Source of the DNA: Mycobacterium sp. Marseille-P9652
GTDB taxonomy: Bacteria > Actinomycetota > Actinomycetes > Mycobacteriales > Mycobacteriaceae
DNA length: 64,000 bases
Assembly: GCF_902652685.1 (NCBI RefSeq)
Contig: NZ_CACRUY010000002.1
Span: 248,001-312,000, forward strand
Reading direction: 5' to 3'
Shown here: positions 18,881 to 30,426 of the stretch, in pieces
Numbering within the stretch: the stretch's first letter is position 1
Layout of the letters: the number at the start of each line of letters is the position of its first letter
The notes under the pieces: generated by a model
Seen by the model: the letters and a program-made list of their open reading frames with translations, nothing else
Told to the model about the DNA's origin: nothing
Database searches by the model: none
Translations under genes and position numbers: made by a program

Positions 18881-20335
18881 ATGCCCCGGTTCGTCGATCG
18901 AGTCGTCATTCACGCGCGGGCGGGTTCCGGCGGTAACGGCTGCGCCTCGGTCCACCGCGAGAAGTTCAAGCCGCTCGGCGGCCCCGACGGCGGCAACGGC
19001 GGCCGCGGCGGCAGCGTCGTCCTGGTCGTGGACCCCCAGGTCCACACGCTGCTGGACTTCCACTTCCGTCCGCACATCACCGCGCCGTCGGGCAAGCAGG
19101 GGATGGGCAACAACCGCGACGGCGCCGCCGGCGCGGACCTGGAGGTGAAGGTTCCCGACGGCACCGTCGTCCTGGACTCCAACGGTCGGCTGCTGGCCGA
19201 CCTGGTGGGCGTCGGCACCCGCTTCGAGGCCGCCGCCGGCGGCCGCGGCGGCCTGGGCAACGCCGCGCTGGCGTCCCGGGCCCGCAAGGCGCCCGGATTC
19301 GCGCTCCTCGGCGAGGAGGGCGAATCCCGCGACCTGACGCTCGAACTCAAGACCGTGGCCGACGTCGGGCTGATCGGGTTCCCGTCCGCCGGCAAGTCGT
19401 CGCTGGTGTCGGCGATCTCGGCCGCCAAGCCCAAGATCGCCGACTACCCGTTCACGACGCTGGTCCCGAACCTCGGCGTGGTCTCCGCGGGCGAGCAGAC
19501 GTTCACCGTCGCCGACGTCCCCGGGCTGATCCCCGGTGCGTCCCAAGGCCGCGGCCTGGGCCTGGACTTCCTGCGGCACATCGAGCGCTGCGCCGTGCTC
19601 GCGCACGTCGTCGACTGCGCGACGAACGACCCGGGCCGCGACCCGATCTCGGATATCGACGCGCTGGAGGCCGAGCTCGCCGCGTACACGCCCACCCTGC
19701 AAGGGGACACGACGCTGGGCGACCTCGCCGAGCGGCCGCGGGCGGTGGTGCTCAACAAGATTGACGTGCCCGAGGCGCGCGAGCTCGCGGAGTTCGTCCG
19801 CGACGAGATCGCCGAGCGCGGGTGGCCGGTGTACCTGGTGTCGACGGTCTCCCGGGAAGGGTTGCAGCCCTTGATCTTCGGGCTGTGGCGAATGGTGTCG
19901 GACTATCGGGCCGCCCAGCCGCCGGTCGTGCCGCGACGGCCGGTGATCCGCCCCGTGCCGGTCGACGACAGCGGGTTCTCGGTCGAGGCCGACGGGCACG
20001 GCGGGTTCGTGGTCAGCGGCGCGCGCCCCGAGCGTTGGGTCCGGCAGACCAATTTCGACAACGACGAGGCGGTCGGCTATCTGGCCGACCGGCTCGCCCG
20101 CCTCGGCGTGGAGGACGAGCTGCTGCGGCTGGGCGCCGAACCTGGCTGCGCGGTCACCATCGGCGACATGACGTTCGACTGGGAGCCGCAAACGCCCGCG
20201 GGACACCACGTCGCGATGTCGGGCCGGGGCACCGATGCGCGGCTGGAACAGAGCGAGCGGGTCGGGGCCGCCGAGCGCAAGGCCGCCCGGCGTCAGCGCC
20301 GGGAACGAGGTGAGGAACCGGGTGAGCAGTCGTGA
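18881..20335 (+). CDS. obg: GTPase Obg (CgtA)
   Basis: Obg is an essential GTPase that binds the 50S subunit and links ribosome assembly with growth state. The 484-residue protein has the Gly-rich Obg fold (about residues 1-158, with PGGNGGRGG-like turns), a G domain (about 159-335) with the P-loop GFPSAGKSS, the switch II segment DVPGLIPGA, and NKID, and a C-terminal OCT domain (about 350-430) followed by a basic tail. The length fits Rv2440c (~479). The ATG at 18881 is preceded by GGGAAGGA at 18866-18873. The stop codon at 20333 forms the edge of a MIRU-like element before proB. Confidence 0.96.
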   Translation: MPRFVDRVVIHARAGSGGNGCASVHREKFKPLGGPDGGNGGRGGSVVLVVDPQVHTLLDFHFRPHITAPSGKQGMGNNRDGAAGADLEVKVPDGTVVLDSNGRLLADLVGVGTRFEAAAGGRGGLGNAALASRARKAPGFALLGEEGESRDLTLELKTVADVGLIGFPSAGKSSLVSAISAAKPKIADYPFTTLVPNLGVVSAGEQTFTVADVPGLIPGASQGRGLGLDFLRHIERCAVLAHVVDCATNDPGRDPISDIDALEAELAAYTPTLQGDTTLGDLAERPRAVVLNKIDVPEARELAEFVRDEIAERGWPVYLVSTVSREGLQPLIFGLWRMVSDYRAAQPPVVPRRPVIRPVPVDDSGFSVEADGHGGFVVSGARPERWVRQTNFDNDEAVGYLADRLARLGVEDELLRLGAEPGCAVTIGDMTFDWEPQTPAGHHVAMSGRGTDARLEQSERVGAAERKAARRQRRERGEEPGEQS

Positions 20336-20383
20336 GCGCGCCGGCGACGATGCAGAGCGAAGCGATGAGGAGGAGCGGCGCCG
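20333..20383 (+). repeat. MIRU-like interspersed repeat between obg and proB
   Basis: The ~51-base stretch begins with the obg TGA and ends at the proB start. It contains GCCGGCGACGATGCAGAGCG followed by AAGCGATGAGGAGGAGCGGC, which I recognise as the core of the mycobacterial interspersed repetitive unit. Such units typically overlap the stop of one operon gene and the start of the next and carry a strong ribosome-binding site (here GAGGAGGAG at 20367-20375), which fits its place here. Confidence 0.65.
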
Positions 20384-21490
20384 TTGAGTGAGCATCGCGA
20401 CGCGATCCGTACCGCCCGCAGCCTGGTCGTCAAGGTCGGCACCAACGCGCTGACCACCCCGTCGGGTGTGTTCGACGCGGGCCGGCTGGCCGGGCTGGCC
20501 GACGCGATCGAGGCGCGGATGAAGGCGGGCACCGACGTGGTCATCGTCTCGTCCGGCGCCATCGCCGCCGGCATCGAGCCGCTCGGATTGACCCGCCGGC
20601 CAAAGGATTTGGCGACCAAGCAGGCCGCCGCCAGCGTCGGGCAGGTGGCGTTGGTGAACTCCTGGAGCGCGGCGTTCGCCCGGTACGGGCGCACGGTCGG
20701 GCAGGTCCTGCTGACCGCGCACGACATCTCCATGCGTGCCCAGCACACCAACGCCCAGCGCACGCTGGACCGGCTGCGGGCGCTGCATGCGGTGGCGATC
20801 GTCAACGAGAACGACACGGTGGCCACTAACGAGATTCGGTTCGGCGACAACGACCGGCTGTCGGCGCTGGTGGCCCACCTGGTGGGCGCCGAGGCGCTGG
20901 TCCTGCTCTCCGACATCGACGGTCTCTACGACGCCGATCCCCGAAAGTTCAAGGGCGCGAGGTTCATTGCGGAGGTGTCCGGGGCGGCCGACCTCGACGG
21001 TGTGGTCGCGGGGCCGGGCAGCGCGCTGGGGACCGGCGGGATGGCGTCGAAGATGTCGTCGGCGCTGCTGGCCGCCGACGCCGGGGTGCCGGTCCTGCTG
21101 GCGGCCGCGGCCGACGCGGCGACCGCGCTCACCGACGCGTCGTCCGGGACGGTGTTCGCCGCGCGGCCCGACCGGATGTCGGCGCGCCGATTCTGGGTGC
21201 GCTACGCCGCCGAATCGGCCGGTTCGTTGACCCTCGACGACGGCGCGGTGCGCGCGGTGTCGCACCAGCGGCGCTCCCTGCTGCCGGCGGGCATCACCGC
21301 GGTTTCGGGCCGGTTCTACGCCGGCGACGTCGTCGAGCTGCGCGCACCGGACACGACCATGGTCGCGCGCGGCGTGGTCGCCTACGACGCAGCCGAACTC
21401 GCCACCATGATGGGCCGATCGACCTCCGAGCTGCCGGCGGAGCTGCGCCGGCCGGCCGTCCACGCCGACGACCTCGTCGTGATCAACTAG
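20384..21490 (+). CDS. proB: Glutamate 5-kinase
   Basis: ProB phosphorylates glutamate, the first step of proline synthesis, and is normally inhibited by proline. The 368-residue protein has the amino-acid-kinase domain (about residues 10-255, with [19 protein letters not shown] and [10 protein letters not shown]) and a C-terminal PUA domain (about 275-360). The start is TTG 20384, preceded by GGAGGAG inside the MIRU-like repeat; it gives the family N-terminus. The partner proA lies about 10 kb away, as in M. tuberculosis. Its TAG at 21488-21490 lies in the palindrome CTAG that also supplies the stop of the convergent sirtuin gene. Confidence 0.95.
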   Translation: MSEHRDAIRTARSLVVKVGTNALTTPSGVFDAGRLAGLADAIEARMKAGTDVVIVSSGAIAAGIEPLGLTRRPKDLATKQAAASVGQVALVNSWSAAFARYGRTVGQVLLTAHDISMRAQHTNAQRTLDRLRALHAVAIVNENDTVATNEIRFGDNDRLSALVAHLVGAEALVLLSDIDGLYDADPRKFKGARFIAEVSGAADLDGVVAGPGSALGTGGMASKMSSALLAADAGVPVLLAAAADAATALTDASSGTVFAARPDRMSARRFWVRYAAESAGSLTLDDGAVRAVSHQRRSLLPAGITAVSGRFYAGDVVELRAPDTTMVARGVVAYDAAELATMMGRSTSELPAELRRPAVHADDLVVIN

Positions 21491-22356
21491 CGCGGGGCCA
21501 CCCGCGCCAGCGCCCCCAGTTCGGTGGACAACAGCACCAGCAGCTCCGAACACCCGCCGTCGACCTTGATGGTGGCGAGGTCGTCACCGCGGGTGCGGCC
21601 CCGGTTGACGATCCCGATCGGGATGCCCCGGGCGGCGGCGTGGCGCACGAACCGGTAACCGGAGAAGACGGTCAGCGACGAGCCCGCGGCCAACAGCGCG
21701 TCCGCCTCCTCGATCAGCGAATATGCCCGCGTCACAACGTCTTTGGGGACGCTCTCGCCGAAATACACGATGTCGGGCTTGAGCATGCCGCCGCAGCGGG
21801 CGCAGTCGAGGTACTCGAAGGACGTCGTGTCGCCGACGACGGCGTCCGCGTCGGGCGCCACGGCCAGGCCGCCTACCGCTCGCGCTTGTTCGGCGGCCCG
21901 CTCGGTGAAGCCCGGGTTCAGGGCCTCGAGCCGTTCGGCCAGCGCGGCGCGGCTCATCGTGTCGCCGCACCCCAGGCAGACCACCCGCGCGTAGGTGCCG
22001 TGCAGGTTGACGACGTTGCGGCTGCCTGCCTTGGTGTGCAGCAGGTCGACGTTCTGGGTGATCACCCCGGTCACCACGCCGGCGCGCTCGAGCGCGGCCA
22101 GGGCGCGGTGCCCGGCGTTGGGCCGGGTATCGGCCATGTGCCGCCATCCCACGTGGTTGCGGGCCCAGTACCGCCGGCGGAACGCCGGATCGGAGGTGAA
22201 CTGTCGGATGGTCATCGGGTTGCTCGGCGGCGAGTCCGGTCCCCGGTAGTCCGGGATGCCCGAGTCGGTGGAGAGCCCGGCGCCGGTGAGCACGGCGACC
22301 CGTCGGCCGGTCAATAGCGCCACCAGTTCCGGGGCTTCGGGGTGGCGCGCGGTCAC
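21487..22356 (-). CDS. Sir2-family NAD-dependent protein deacylase (sirtuin)
   Basis: Sirtuins remove acyl groups from lysines and consume NAD, releasing nicotinamide. The sequence has the NAD-binding [23 protein letters not shown], the catalytic histidine in NLHGTY, two zinc CxxC pairs (CLGCGD and CARCGG) and GSSL near the end. [12 protein letters not shown] is the pattern of the SIRT4-like class, unlike the single M. tuberculosis sirtuin Rv1151c. I start it at GTG 22356 (289 residues); the frame continues to 22407, but that part is read from a palindromic repeat. The gene ends tail-to-tail with proB, sharing CTAG. It is not found at this place in M. tuberculosis and lies next to other NAD-related genes. 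Confidence 0.88.
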   Translation of the reverse strand: MTARHPEAPELVALLTGRRVAVLTGAGLSTDSGIPDYRGPDSPPSNPMTIRQFTSDPAFRRRYWARNHVGWRHMADTRPNAGHRALAALERAGVVTGVITQNVDLLHTKAGSRNVVNLHGTYARVVCLGCGDTMSRAALAERLEALNPGFTERAAEQARAVGGLAVAPDADAVVGDTTSFEYLDCARCGGMLKPDIVYFGESVPKDVVTRAYSLIEEADALLAAGSSLTVFSGYRFVRHAAARGIPIGIVNRGRTRGDDLATIKVDGGCSELLVLLSTELGALARVAPR

Positions 22357-22377
22357 CTCATCGAGGGTAACCGCTGT

Positions 22378-22441
22378 GCGCGAGCGTGCGTGTCTGCGCG
22401 CCGACACGCCGTTGACGCCGTCACTCTGCGCACGCTCGCGC
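22378..22441. repeat. Palindromic intergenic element, copy 1
   Basis: A 13-bp perfect inverted repeat (22378-22390 with 22429-22441, GCGCGAGCGTGCG-type arms) encloses a second small stem (GTGTC/GACAC). It starts three bases after the stop of the hydrolase gene and lies between it and the sirtuin gene. A second copy at 35523-35584 shares a 31-base core with one mismatch. It probably acts as a terminator or RNA-stabilising hairpin. Confidence 0.7.
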
Positions 22442-22443
22442 GA

Positions 22444-22983
<540 letters not shown>

Positions 22984-23042
22984 GTCTTCCGGGATACCCG
23001 GCGGGCACTGGTTGACACCCGGGGGGCGAGAATGGGAGGGCC

Positions 23043-25097
<2,055 letters not shown>

Positions 25098-25229
25098 CCG
25101 TTTGGGCGTAGAGCCCCTGGGCGCGCGGTTGGGCTTCGTGATTGCGGTCACATCGGGAATCTCCCGTTCGGCAACGGCCTTGTCGTGGTCACACCAATCG
25201 GATCTGAACCACGTCGGGAGGCAGTCGAC

Positions 25230-25976
25230 ATGAGCCCAGCACCCCTAGCCGGACGCCGAGCGCTGGTCACCGGAGGTTCGCGAGGAATCGGTGCGGGAAT
25301 CGTGCGCCGCCTCGCCGCCGACGGCGCCGCGGTGGCATTCACCTACGCGTCATCGGCCGCCGACGCCGACAAACTGGTCGCCGAGGTGACCGCCGGGTCG
25401 GGCAAGGCGGTCGCCATCCAGGCCGATAGCGCCGATCCGGAACAGGTGAGTGCCGCGGTGGAGCGGGCCGTCGCCGCACTCGGCGGCTTGGACATCTTGG
25501 TCAACAACGCCGGGACCGCGTACATCGCGCCGATCGACGAATTCCCGCGGGAGCAGTTCGACCGATTGATAGCGATCAACATCGGCGGCGTCTACTCGGC
25601 GATCCGCAGCGCGGTCGGTCACCTCGGCGAGGGCTCGCGGATCATCAACATCGGCAGCATCAACGCCGACCGCGTCCCGGTGGCCGGCTTGGCCGTATAC
25701 GCGATGACGAAGGGCGCGGTCGCATCGCTGACCCGTGGTCTGGCCCGCGAGCTCGGGCCGCGCGGGATCACCGTGAATAATGTGCAGCCCGGCCCGATCG
25801 ACACCGACATGAATCCCGCCTCGGGCGAGTTTGCCGACGCCATGCGGGAAGTCATGGCGCTGGACCACTACGGAAACACCAATGACACCGCCGCCGTGGT
25901 GAGTTTCCTGGCCGGGCCCGAGTCGGGGTTCGTGACGGGAGCGAACTGGAACGTCGACGGCGGATACACCGTCTGA
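25230..25976 (+). CDS. Short-chain dehydrogenase/reductase
   Basis: A 248-residue classical SDR that oxidises or reduces an unknown substrate with NAD(P). The cofactor motif is TGGSRGIGAG at the N-terminus, NNAG sits near residue 90, and the catalytic residues are S in INIGSIN and YxxxK in YAMTK. PGPIDTDMNP and the C-terminal TGANWNVDGGYTV are typical of 3-oxoacyl-ACP reductase-like members. I start it at ATG 25230, which has GGGAGG eight bases upstream; the frame extends 15 codons further. The stop is only 16 bases from that of the convergent GGDEF gene, leaving no space for a terminator. Not in the M. tuberculosis block. Confidence 0.85.
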   Translation: MSPAPLAGRRALVTGGSRGIGAGIVRRLAADGAAVAFTYASSAADADKLVAEVTAGSGKAVAIQADSADPEQVSAAVERAVAALGGLDILVNNAGTAYIAPIDEFPREQFDRLIAINIGGVYSAIRSAVGHLGEGSRIINIGSINADRVPVAGLAVYAMTKGAVASLTRGLARELGPRGITVNNVQPGPIDTDMNPASGEFADAMREVMALDHYGNTNDTAAVVSFLAGPESGFVTGANWNVDGGYTV

Positions 25977-25992
25977 CGACTACTGAAAAAGA

Positions 25993-27102
25993 TCAATCCG
26001 TCGGCCGGGCAGTCGGCCGGGCCTTCTTCTCCTGGTACATCTGCGCGTCCGCGCGGGCGAGCAATTCGTCGACCGTGGTGGAGTCCGTGGAATGCGCCTG
26101 CACGATGCCAATGCTGGCGGAAAGCCGGTACGGCCGGTCGCCCGCCGCATTGACACACCGGAACGCCTCGACGAGCCGCCTTTTCAGCGACACCGGATCG
26201 TTGCCGATGACCAGCACGCAGAACTCGTCACCCCCGATGCGGGCGAGGATGTCGGAGTCGCGCAGGGTCCCCCTCAGTACCGCGGCGACGTCGGCGAGCA
26301 GCAGGTCGCCGACGTCGTGCCCGTGCTCGTCGTTGACGTGTTTGAGGCCGTCGACGTCGAGGTAGGCGAGTACCAGGTCGCCGCCCTGCCTGCGCGCGGC
26401 CCGCAGCGCTTGCCCGGCGTGCAGGTAGAAGCCGCGGCGGTTGTTGAGTCCGGTCAGTTCGTCGGTGACGGAGAGCTGGCGGATTTCGTCGTTGGCCTTC
26501 TCGAGGGCGGCGGTCCGATCGCGCACCCGCTGCTCGAGTTCGGCGTACACGCGAACGTGCTCGATGGCGACCGACGTGGAATCGGCCAGCGCCTGTAGCA
26601 GCGAGACCTCGCGCTCGGACGGTTGATGCGCGGATGCCCAGTAGTTGCCGATCGCTCCGACGGGCTCCAGCCTGCGGATCGGGACCATCACCAGGCTCTT
26701 GACGAACGTGGGGCGGTAGATCGCGTGTGGGATGCGCGGGTCTCGGTAGATGTCCGGGATCACCGCCGCCTCACGGTTGAGCATCGCCCAGCCGCTGATG
26801 CACGCCTCGATGGGGAATCGGCTGCCCTTCCACAGCGGGGCGATCGCGTCTTCGTCGGCGTAATAGCACTCGTCCTTGTCGCGGAGCACCAGCGTGGCGC
26901 CGTCGCACCCGGTGAGCTCGCGCGCCGCCGTGCGGACGATGCGCTGGATGTCCCGGAGACTGCGGGCCAGGGACAGCTCCTGGACGGCCTGCACCAGGCG
27001 CTCCATGCCATGCAGGTAATCGGCGGGGGTGAACGCAGGGGAGGGCGCGGGCGCTCGTGTGACGAGCTGGGCGTCCATGGCACCTCCATGCGAGACCGGC
27101 AC
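25993..27102 (-). CDS. GAF-GGDEF diguanylate cyclase
   Basis: A 369-residue signalling protein that should make cyclic di-GMP from two GTP. It has a GAF-type sensor domain (about residues 35-185), a coiled-coil linker (about 188-215, VYAELEQRVRDRTAALEKAN) and a GGDEF domain (about 218-360). The active-site loop is intact (RIGGDEF), and five residues before it lies RDSD, which fits the RxxD inhibitory site for product feedback. No membrane segment is seen, so it is cytosolic. The start is uncertain: ATG 27102 or ATG 27078, the latter with GGAGGT close upstream. TATGAT at 27132-27137 is a good -10 box. rbsK lies upstream on the same strand. Confidence 0.87.
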   Translation of the reverse strand: MPVSHGGAMDAQLVTRAPAPSPAFTPADYLHGMERLVQAVQELSLARSLRDIQRIVRTAARELTGCDGATLVLRDKDECYYADEDAIAPLWKGSRFPIEACISGWAMLNREAAVIPDIYRDPRIPHAIYRPTFVKSLVMVPIRRLEPVGAIGNYWASAHQPSEREVSLLQALADSTSVAIEHVRVYAELEQRVRDRTAALEKANDEIRQLSVTDELTGLNNRRGFYLHAGQALRAARRQGGDLVLAYLDVDGLKHVNDEHGHDVGDLLLADVAAVLRGTLRDSDILARIGGDEFCVLVIGNDPVSLKRRLVEAFRCVNAAGDRPYRLSASIGIVQAHSTDSTTVDELLARADAQMYQEKKARPTARPTD

Positions 27103-27131
27103 ACCCCCGCTGCCGTCAAGGCAGTGGACGC

Positions 27132-27137
27132 ATCATA
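27132..27137 (-). promoter_or_regulatory. Candidate -10 box of the diguanylate cyclase gene
   Basis: Read on the minus strand the bases are TATGAT, close to the ideal -10 sequence. Transcription would start near 27125, giving a leader of about 23 bases to the ATG at 27102. No clear -35 box is seen. Confidence 0.45.
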
Positions 27138-27176
27138 CGGCAATCCGGCTTGGCGGCGCTCGAAACCGCGGGTGCG

Positions 27177-28040
27177 TCACCCGCCGAGCGTCGCCGCCGC
27201 CGCCTCGATCGCCTGCGCGTCGGGCGCACAGTCACCCGCGCCACGCACCCGCGTTGCGAGCGCGCCCGCGGCGCATGCCCGCCGCAGTGCCCGCAGCCGC
27301 TCCCCGGGCGACCCGGGGTCGGCCGGCCAATTCGCCGCGAGCACGCCCGCGAACACGTCACCGGCGCCGGTCGTGTCGACCGCGTCGACCGACGGAGCGG
27401 GCACGGTGAACTCGCCGTCGGGCCCGGCGTAGCGGGCGCCCCGCGCGCCTCGGGTCACCACGAAATGGGCTGGCCTCCAGGGCCATTCGTCGGCCTCGGC
27501 CTCGTTCGCGATCACCACGTCGGACAGCGCCGCCAAATCGGCCAGCGAGTCGTCCCGACTCGCCGGTGAGGCGTTCGTCATGACGACCGCTCCGGCCGAC
27601 CGCGCGGCCCGCGCCGCCGCCAACGCCGTCGCCACCGGAATCTCCAACTGCGTCAACAACACGTCGCAGTCGGTCACGGCCGCGCGCACGGCGGCCGATT
27701 CCGCCGAGAACCGCCCGTTGGCTCCCGGCGACACCACGATGGTGTTCTCGCCGCGGGCGTCCACCACGATCACCGCCGCTCCGCTCGGTCCGGACACCGA
27801 CACGGTCCCGCGCAGCCCAACGCCGTTGGCCCGCAGGTGGGCTCGCAGCCGTTCGGCGACGACGTCGTCACCGACCGCGCCGGCGAATTCGACGTGCGCC
27901 CCCGCGCGGGCCGCCGCCACCGCCTGGTTGCCGCCCTTGCCGCCGGGCGCGTAGCTCAACGAGGAGGCCAGCACGGTCTGACCGGGGCGCGGAATGGCAT
28001 CGACGGCGAAGGTCATGTCCATGTTCACGCTGCCGACCAC
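27177..28040 (-). CDS. rbsK: PfkB-family sugar kinase, ribokinase-like
   Basis: A 287-residue PfkB-family kinase matching Rv2436 RbsK, which phosphorylates ribose. The substrate end shows VGSVNMDM and GGKGGNQAVAAARAG, and the ATP/anion-hole motif DTTGAGDVF carries the catalytic aspartate. The start is awkward: the only in-frame start codon upstream of the first strand is GTG 28040, directly at VGSVNMD. M. tuberculosis RbsK has about 20 more residues, and here the matching sequence (VNVGPKARVC) continues upstream in frame without ATG, GTG or TTG. Either translation begins at GTG 28040 or at a rare codon further up. The gene diverges from the cyclase-like gene at 28165. Confidence 0.85.
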   Translation of the reverse strand: MVGSVNMDMTFAVDAIPRPGQTVLASSLSYAPGGKGGNQAVAAARAGAHVEFAGAVGDDVVAERLRAHLRANGVGLRGTVSVSGPSGAAVIVVDARGENTIVVSPGANGRFSAESAAVRAAVTDCDVLLTQLEIPVATALAAARAARSAGAVVMTNASPASRDDSLADLAALSDVVIANEAEADEWPWRPAHFVVTRGARGARYAGPDGEFTVPAPSVDAVDTTGAGDVFAGVLAANWPADPGSPGERLRALRRACAAGALATRVRGAGDCAPDAQAIEAAAATLGG

Positions 28041-28164
28041 GCAGACCCGCGCCTTCGGGCCAACGTTAACCGCGCCCGCCGCAACGCGGTACCACCCTCG
28101 GTCCGGCCGCTTTGCGGCAATCCCCCTTTTTGTGAGGTCGGCGCGCTAGTGTGCTCCGTTAGCG

Positions 28165-30426
28165 ATGCCGATTCTTTTGCGAAGAAAGGCGGGAAGGCGA
28201 TTGACAGCGACCGACGTCAAAGCCGCCGAACCGGCCCCCGAAAGGCCCGCGGAAACCGCCGCCGAACGATCACCGGAAGCCGCCCCGGCGCCGACGGCGA
28301 AGAAAGGCCGGCGGCGCGTGCTGTCCTGGCCCCGCATCCGATTCGGCATCCAATCCAAGATCATGGTCGCGCTGCTGCTGTCGAGCATCCTCGGTGTCGC
28401 GGTGATCGGCCTCATCGGCGCCCTGTCCGGGCGCACCGCGCTGCGTGAGGTCGAGTCCGAGCGGCTCATCGAACTGCGGGAGTCACAGAAGCGGGCGGTG
28501 GAGGCGCTGTTTCGGGAGGTGACGAATTCGCTGATCATCTACAGCGAGTCGTACACCGTCGTCGAGGCCACCGCGGCGCTCTCGGCGAGCTTCACTCAAC
28601 TGAACAACGCGACGATCACTCCGGCACAGCAGCAGGCGCTCGTGGACTACTACGAGAACAACATGATCAAGCCGATCAAACAGGCGACAGGTGATGCGGT
28701 CGACCTCAACGCTGTTCTGCCGACCTCCAATGCGCAGAAATATCTCCAGGCCAACTACACCGTCACTTCTTCTCCGCCAACCGAGTTCACTCCCCAGGAT
28801 GCCGCCGGCGGCGCATGGTCGGCGGCGAATGCCCGCTACGACTTCGTCCTTCGCGACATCGTCACCCGGTTCAACTACCAGGACGCGCTGCTGCTCGACC
28901 TGCAGGGCAACGTCGTCTACAGCGTGAAGCGGGGCGTCGACTTCGGTACCAACATCCTCACCGGGCCGTACCGCGAGTCGAATCTGCGGGACGCGTATCA
29001 GAAAGCCCTGCGCTCCAACGACACTGACTTCGTCTGGATTACCGACTTCCAGTTCTATCAGCCACACCTCAACGCCCCGACCGCGTGGGTGGTCTCCCCG
29101 GTCGGACAGAACGGCAAGATCGACGGCGTCATGGCCCTGCCCGTGCCGGCCGCGAAGATCAACAAGATCATGACCGCCGACAAACACTGGAAAGCCGCGG
29201 GCATGGGCGCCGCGACCGAGACCTACCTGGCGGGTTCGGACACCCTGATGCGGTCGGATTCACGGGAATTCATCGAGAACCCGCAGGAATACCGGCGCGA
29301 GGCGATCGACGCCGGCACCCCGCCCGACATCGTCGACCGCGCGATCCGGCTGGGCGGCACGACGCTGGTGCAGCCGGTCCCGAGCGCCGGTCTGCGTGCG
29401 GCCCAGCGAGGCGAGACGGGGGTCGTCACCGGCACGGACTACACGGGCAACAGGGAGCTCGAAGCGTATGCGCCACTGAACGTGGCTAATTCGGACCTGC
29501 ACTGGTCGATCCTCGCGACGCGCGACGACTCGGATGCCTTCGCCCGGCTGAGTCGCTTCAGCAAGACGCTCGCGATCGCGGTGACGGCCATGATCTTTGC
29601 GATCTGCGTGGTGTCGATGATCGTCGCGCAGTTGGCGATGCGGCCGATCCGGCGCCTCGAGGCCGGCACGCGCAAGATCAGCTCGGGTGATTACGAGGTC
29701 AACATCCCGGTGCGCTCGCGTGACGAGATCGGCGACCTGACAGCGGCATTCAATGAGATGAGCCGCAACCTGGCGATCAAGGACGAGCTGCTCAACGAGC
29801 AGCGCCGGGAGAACGAGCGGCTGCTGTTGGCGTTGATGCCCGAGTCGGTGGTGCAGCGGTACCGCGGCGGCGAGGAGACCATCGCGCAGAAGCACCAGGA
29901 CGTCACGATCATCTTCGCCGACATCGTCGGCCTCGACGAGATCTCCAACGAGCTGCCGGGCGACGAGTTGGTGGGAATGGTCGACGACATCTTCCGGCAG
30001 TTCGACTCGGCTGCGGAATCGCTTGGCGTCGAACGGATCCGCACCTTCCACAACGCCTACCTCGCCAGCTGCGGGGTCGTCACGCCGAGGCTCGACAGCA
30101 CCCACCGAAGCGTCGACTTCGCCCTCGAGATGCGCCACATCATCGACCGGGTGAACCGCCAGACCGGTCACCAGCTCGGTCTGCGGGTCGGGGTGAACAC
30201 CGGCAACGTCGTCAGCGGGCTGGTGGGCCGATCGGGCCTGGCCTACGACATGTGGGGTGGCGCGGTGAGCCTGGCCTTCCAGATGCAAAGCGGCGCGGCG
30301 CAACCCGGCATCTACGTCAGCGCGCAGGTGTACGAGGCGCTGCGCGACGTGCGCCAGTTCGCGCGGGCGGGAACGATTTCGGTGGGCGGCAGCGAACAGG
30401 CGATCTACCGGCTGGTGGAGCGGTGA
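28165..30426 (+). CDS. Membrane sensor with a degenerate class III nucleotide cyclase domain (Rv2435c-like)
   Basis: A 753-residue sensor with a basic, Pro/Ala-rich N-terminus, a first membrane helix (about residues 66-88), a large external domain (about 90-465), a second helix (about 468-492), HAMP (about 493-545), a coiled coil and a C-terminal cyclase domain (about 575-750). Layout and place match Rv2435c. The first metal aspartate is kept (D586 in FADIVG), but the substrate lysine is R626 and the second metal aspartate is N630 (RTFHN in place of KTIGD). In the DxWGxxVNxAxR motif the catalytic Asn and Arg are S702 and Q706. It is therefore probably not an active adenylyl cyclase and may signal by shape change. 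The last bases overlap the MscS-type gene start (GTGA). Confidence 0.88.
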   Translation: MPILLRRKAGRRLTATDVKAAEPAPERPAETAAERSPEAAPAPTAKKGRRRVLSWPRIRFGIQSKIMVALLLSSILGVAVIGLIGALSGRTALREVESERLIELRESQKRAVEALFREVTNSLIIYSESYTVVEATAALSASFTQLNNATITPAQQQALVDYYENNMIKPIKQATGDAVDLNAVLPTSNAQKYLQANYTVTSSPPTEFTPQDAAGGAWSAANARYDFVLRDIVTRFNYQDALLLDLQGNVVYSVKRGVDFGTNILTGPYRESNLRDAYQKALRSNDTDFVWITDFQFYQPHLNAPTAWVVSPVGQNGKIDGVMALPVPAAKINKIMTADKHWKAAGMGAATETYLAGSDTLMRSDSREFIENPQEYRREAIDAGTPPDIVDRAIRLGGTTLVQPVPSAGLRAAQRGETGVVTGTDYTGNRELEAYAPLNVANSDLHWSILATRDDSDAFARLSRFSKTLAIAVTAMIFAICVVSMIVAQLAMRPIRRLEAGTRKISSGDYEVNIPVRSRDEIGDLTAAFNEMSRNLAIKDELLNEQRRENERLLLALMPESVVQRYRGGEETIAQKHQDVTIIFADIVGLDEISNELPGDELVGMVDDIFRQFDSAAESLGVERIRTFHNAYLASCGVVTPRLDSTHRSVDFALEMRHIIDRVNRQTGHQLGLRVGVNTGNVVSGLVGRSGLAYDMWGGAVSLAFQMQSGAAQPGIYVSAQVYEALRDVRQFARAGTISVGGSEQAIYRLVER

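Noticed and set aside
18509-21553. A ~1000-codon minus-strand frame opposite rpmA, obg and proB
   Set aside because: Same mirror effect; the plus-strand genes are unambiguous and the minus-strand product is Arg/Gly/His-rich noise.
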